A DNA stretch of 5,450 nucleotides from Bacilli bacterium (lineage in GTDB: Bacteria > Bacillota_I > Bacilli_A > RF39 > UBA660). The position numbers were made by a program, and so were the translations under genes. The first letter of the stretch is position 1. Each line of letters opens with the position of its first letter. Location of the stretch: the NCBI GenBank assembly GCA_017460245.1, contig JAFUBK010000138.1:1-5450 (forward strand). Reading direction: 5' to 3'. The notes below the pieces were generated by a model. It was not told the origin of the DNA, did no database searches, and saw only the letters and a program-made list of their open reading frames with translations. Positions 5,444 to 5,450 of the stretch are shown here, in pieces.

Positions 5444-5450
5444 GATTCTG

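Overview
This window is strongly AT-rich. Genes have AAAGGAG-type ribosome binding sites, A/T-ending codons dominate, and the visible stops are TAA or TAG. Together with the gene families this suggests a low-GC Firmicutes/Bacilli-type bacterium, plausibly one of the uncultured gut Bacilli (RF39-like); the placement is inferred, with no rRNA or marker gene to prove it. No mobile element, tRNA, rRNA or CRISPR array was seen.

Layout. (1) Positions 3-272 (+): the end of, or all of, a small helical protein I do not recognise, followed by an intrinsic terminator. (2) 319-1668 (-): a PilB/GspE/ComGA-type pilus-assembly ATPase with its own terminator, back to back with the first. (3) 1669-1775: a divergent promoter region in which both promoters share one palindromic -10 and lie on one dyad axis. 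(4) 1776-3239 and 3268-3729 (+): two prepilin-like proteins with class III signal peptides. The first is very long and carries a large C-terminal domain resembling the 'EWT...RPV' lectin/FGE-like modules. (5) 3726-4697 (-): a YlbJ-family gate-domain membrane protein whose 5' end is broken by an in-frame TAA. (6) 4742-5443 (+): a YlbL/SepM-type membrane-anchored PDZ protein that stops at a TAA just where the Lon-like (S16) protease domain should begin.

How it fits together. The ATPase powers pilus or pseudopilus assembly, and the two prepilins are candidate subunits, the large one possibly a minor or tip adhesin. The platform protein (PilC-type) and prepilin peptidase (PilD-type) are not in the window and would have to be elsewhere. 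ylbJ and ylbL are neighbours in Bacillus too (ylbJ-ylbK-ylbL); here they are divergent, and both appear interrupted by a single TAA. The most notable observations are this paired interruption, the symmetric divergent promoter joining ATPase and pilins, and the pilin/lectin-like fusion.
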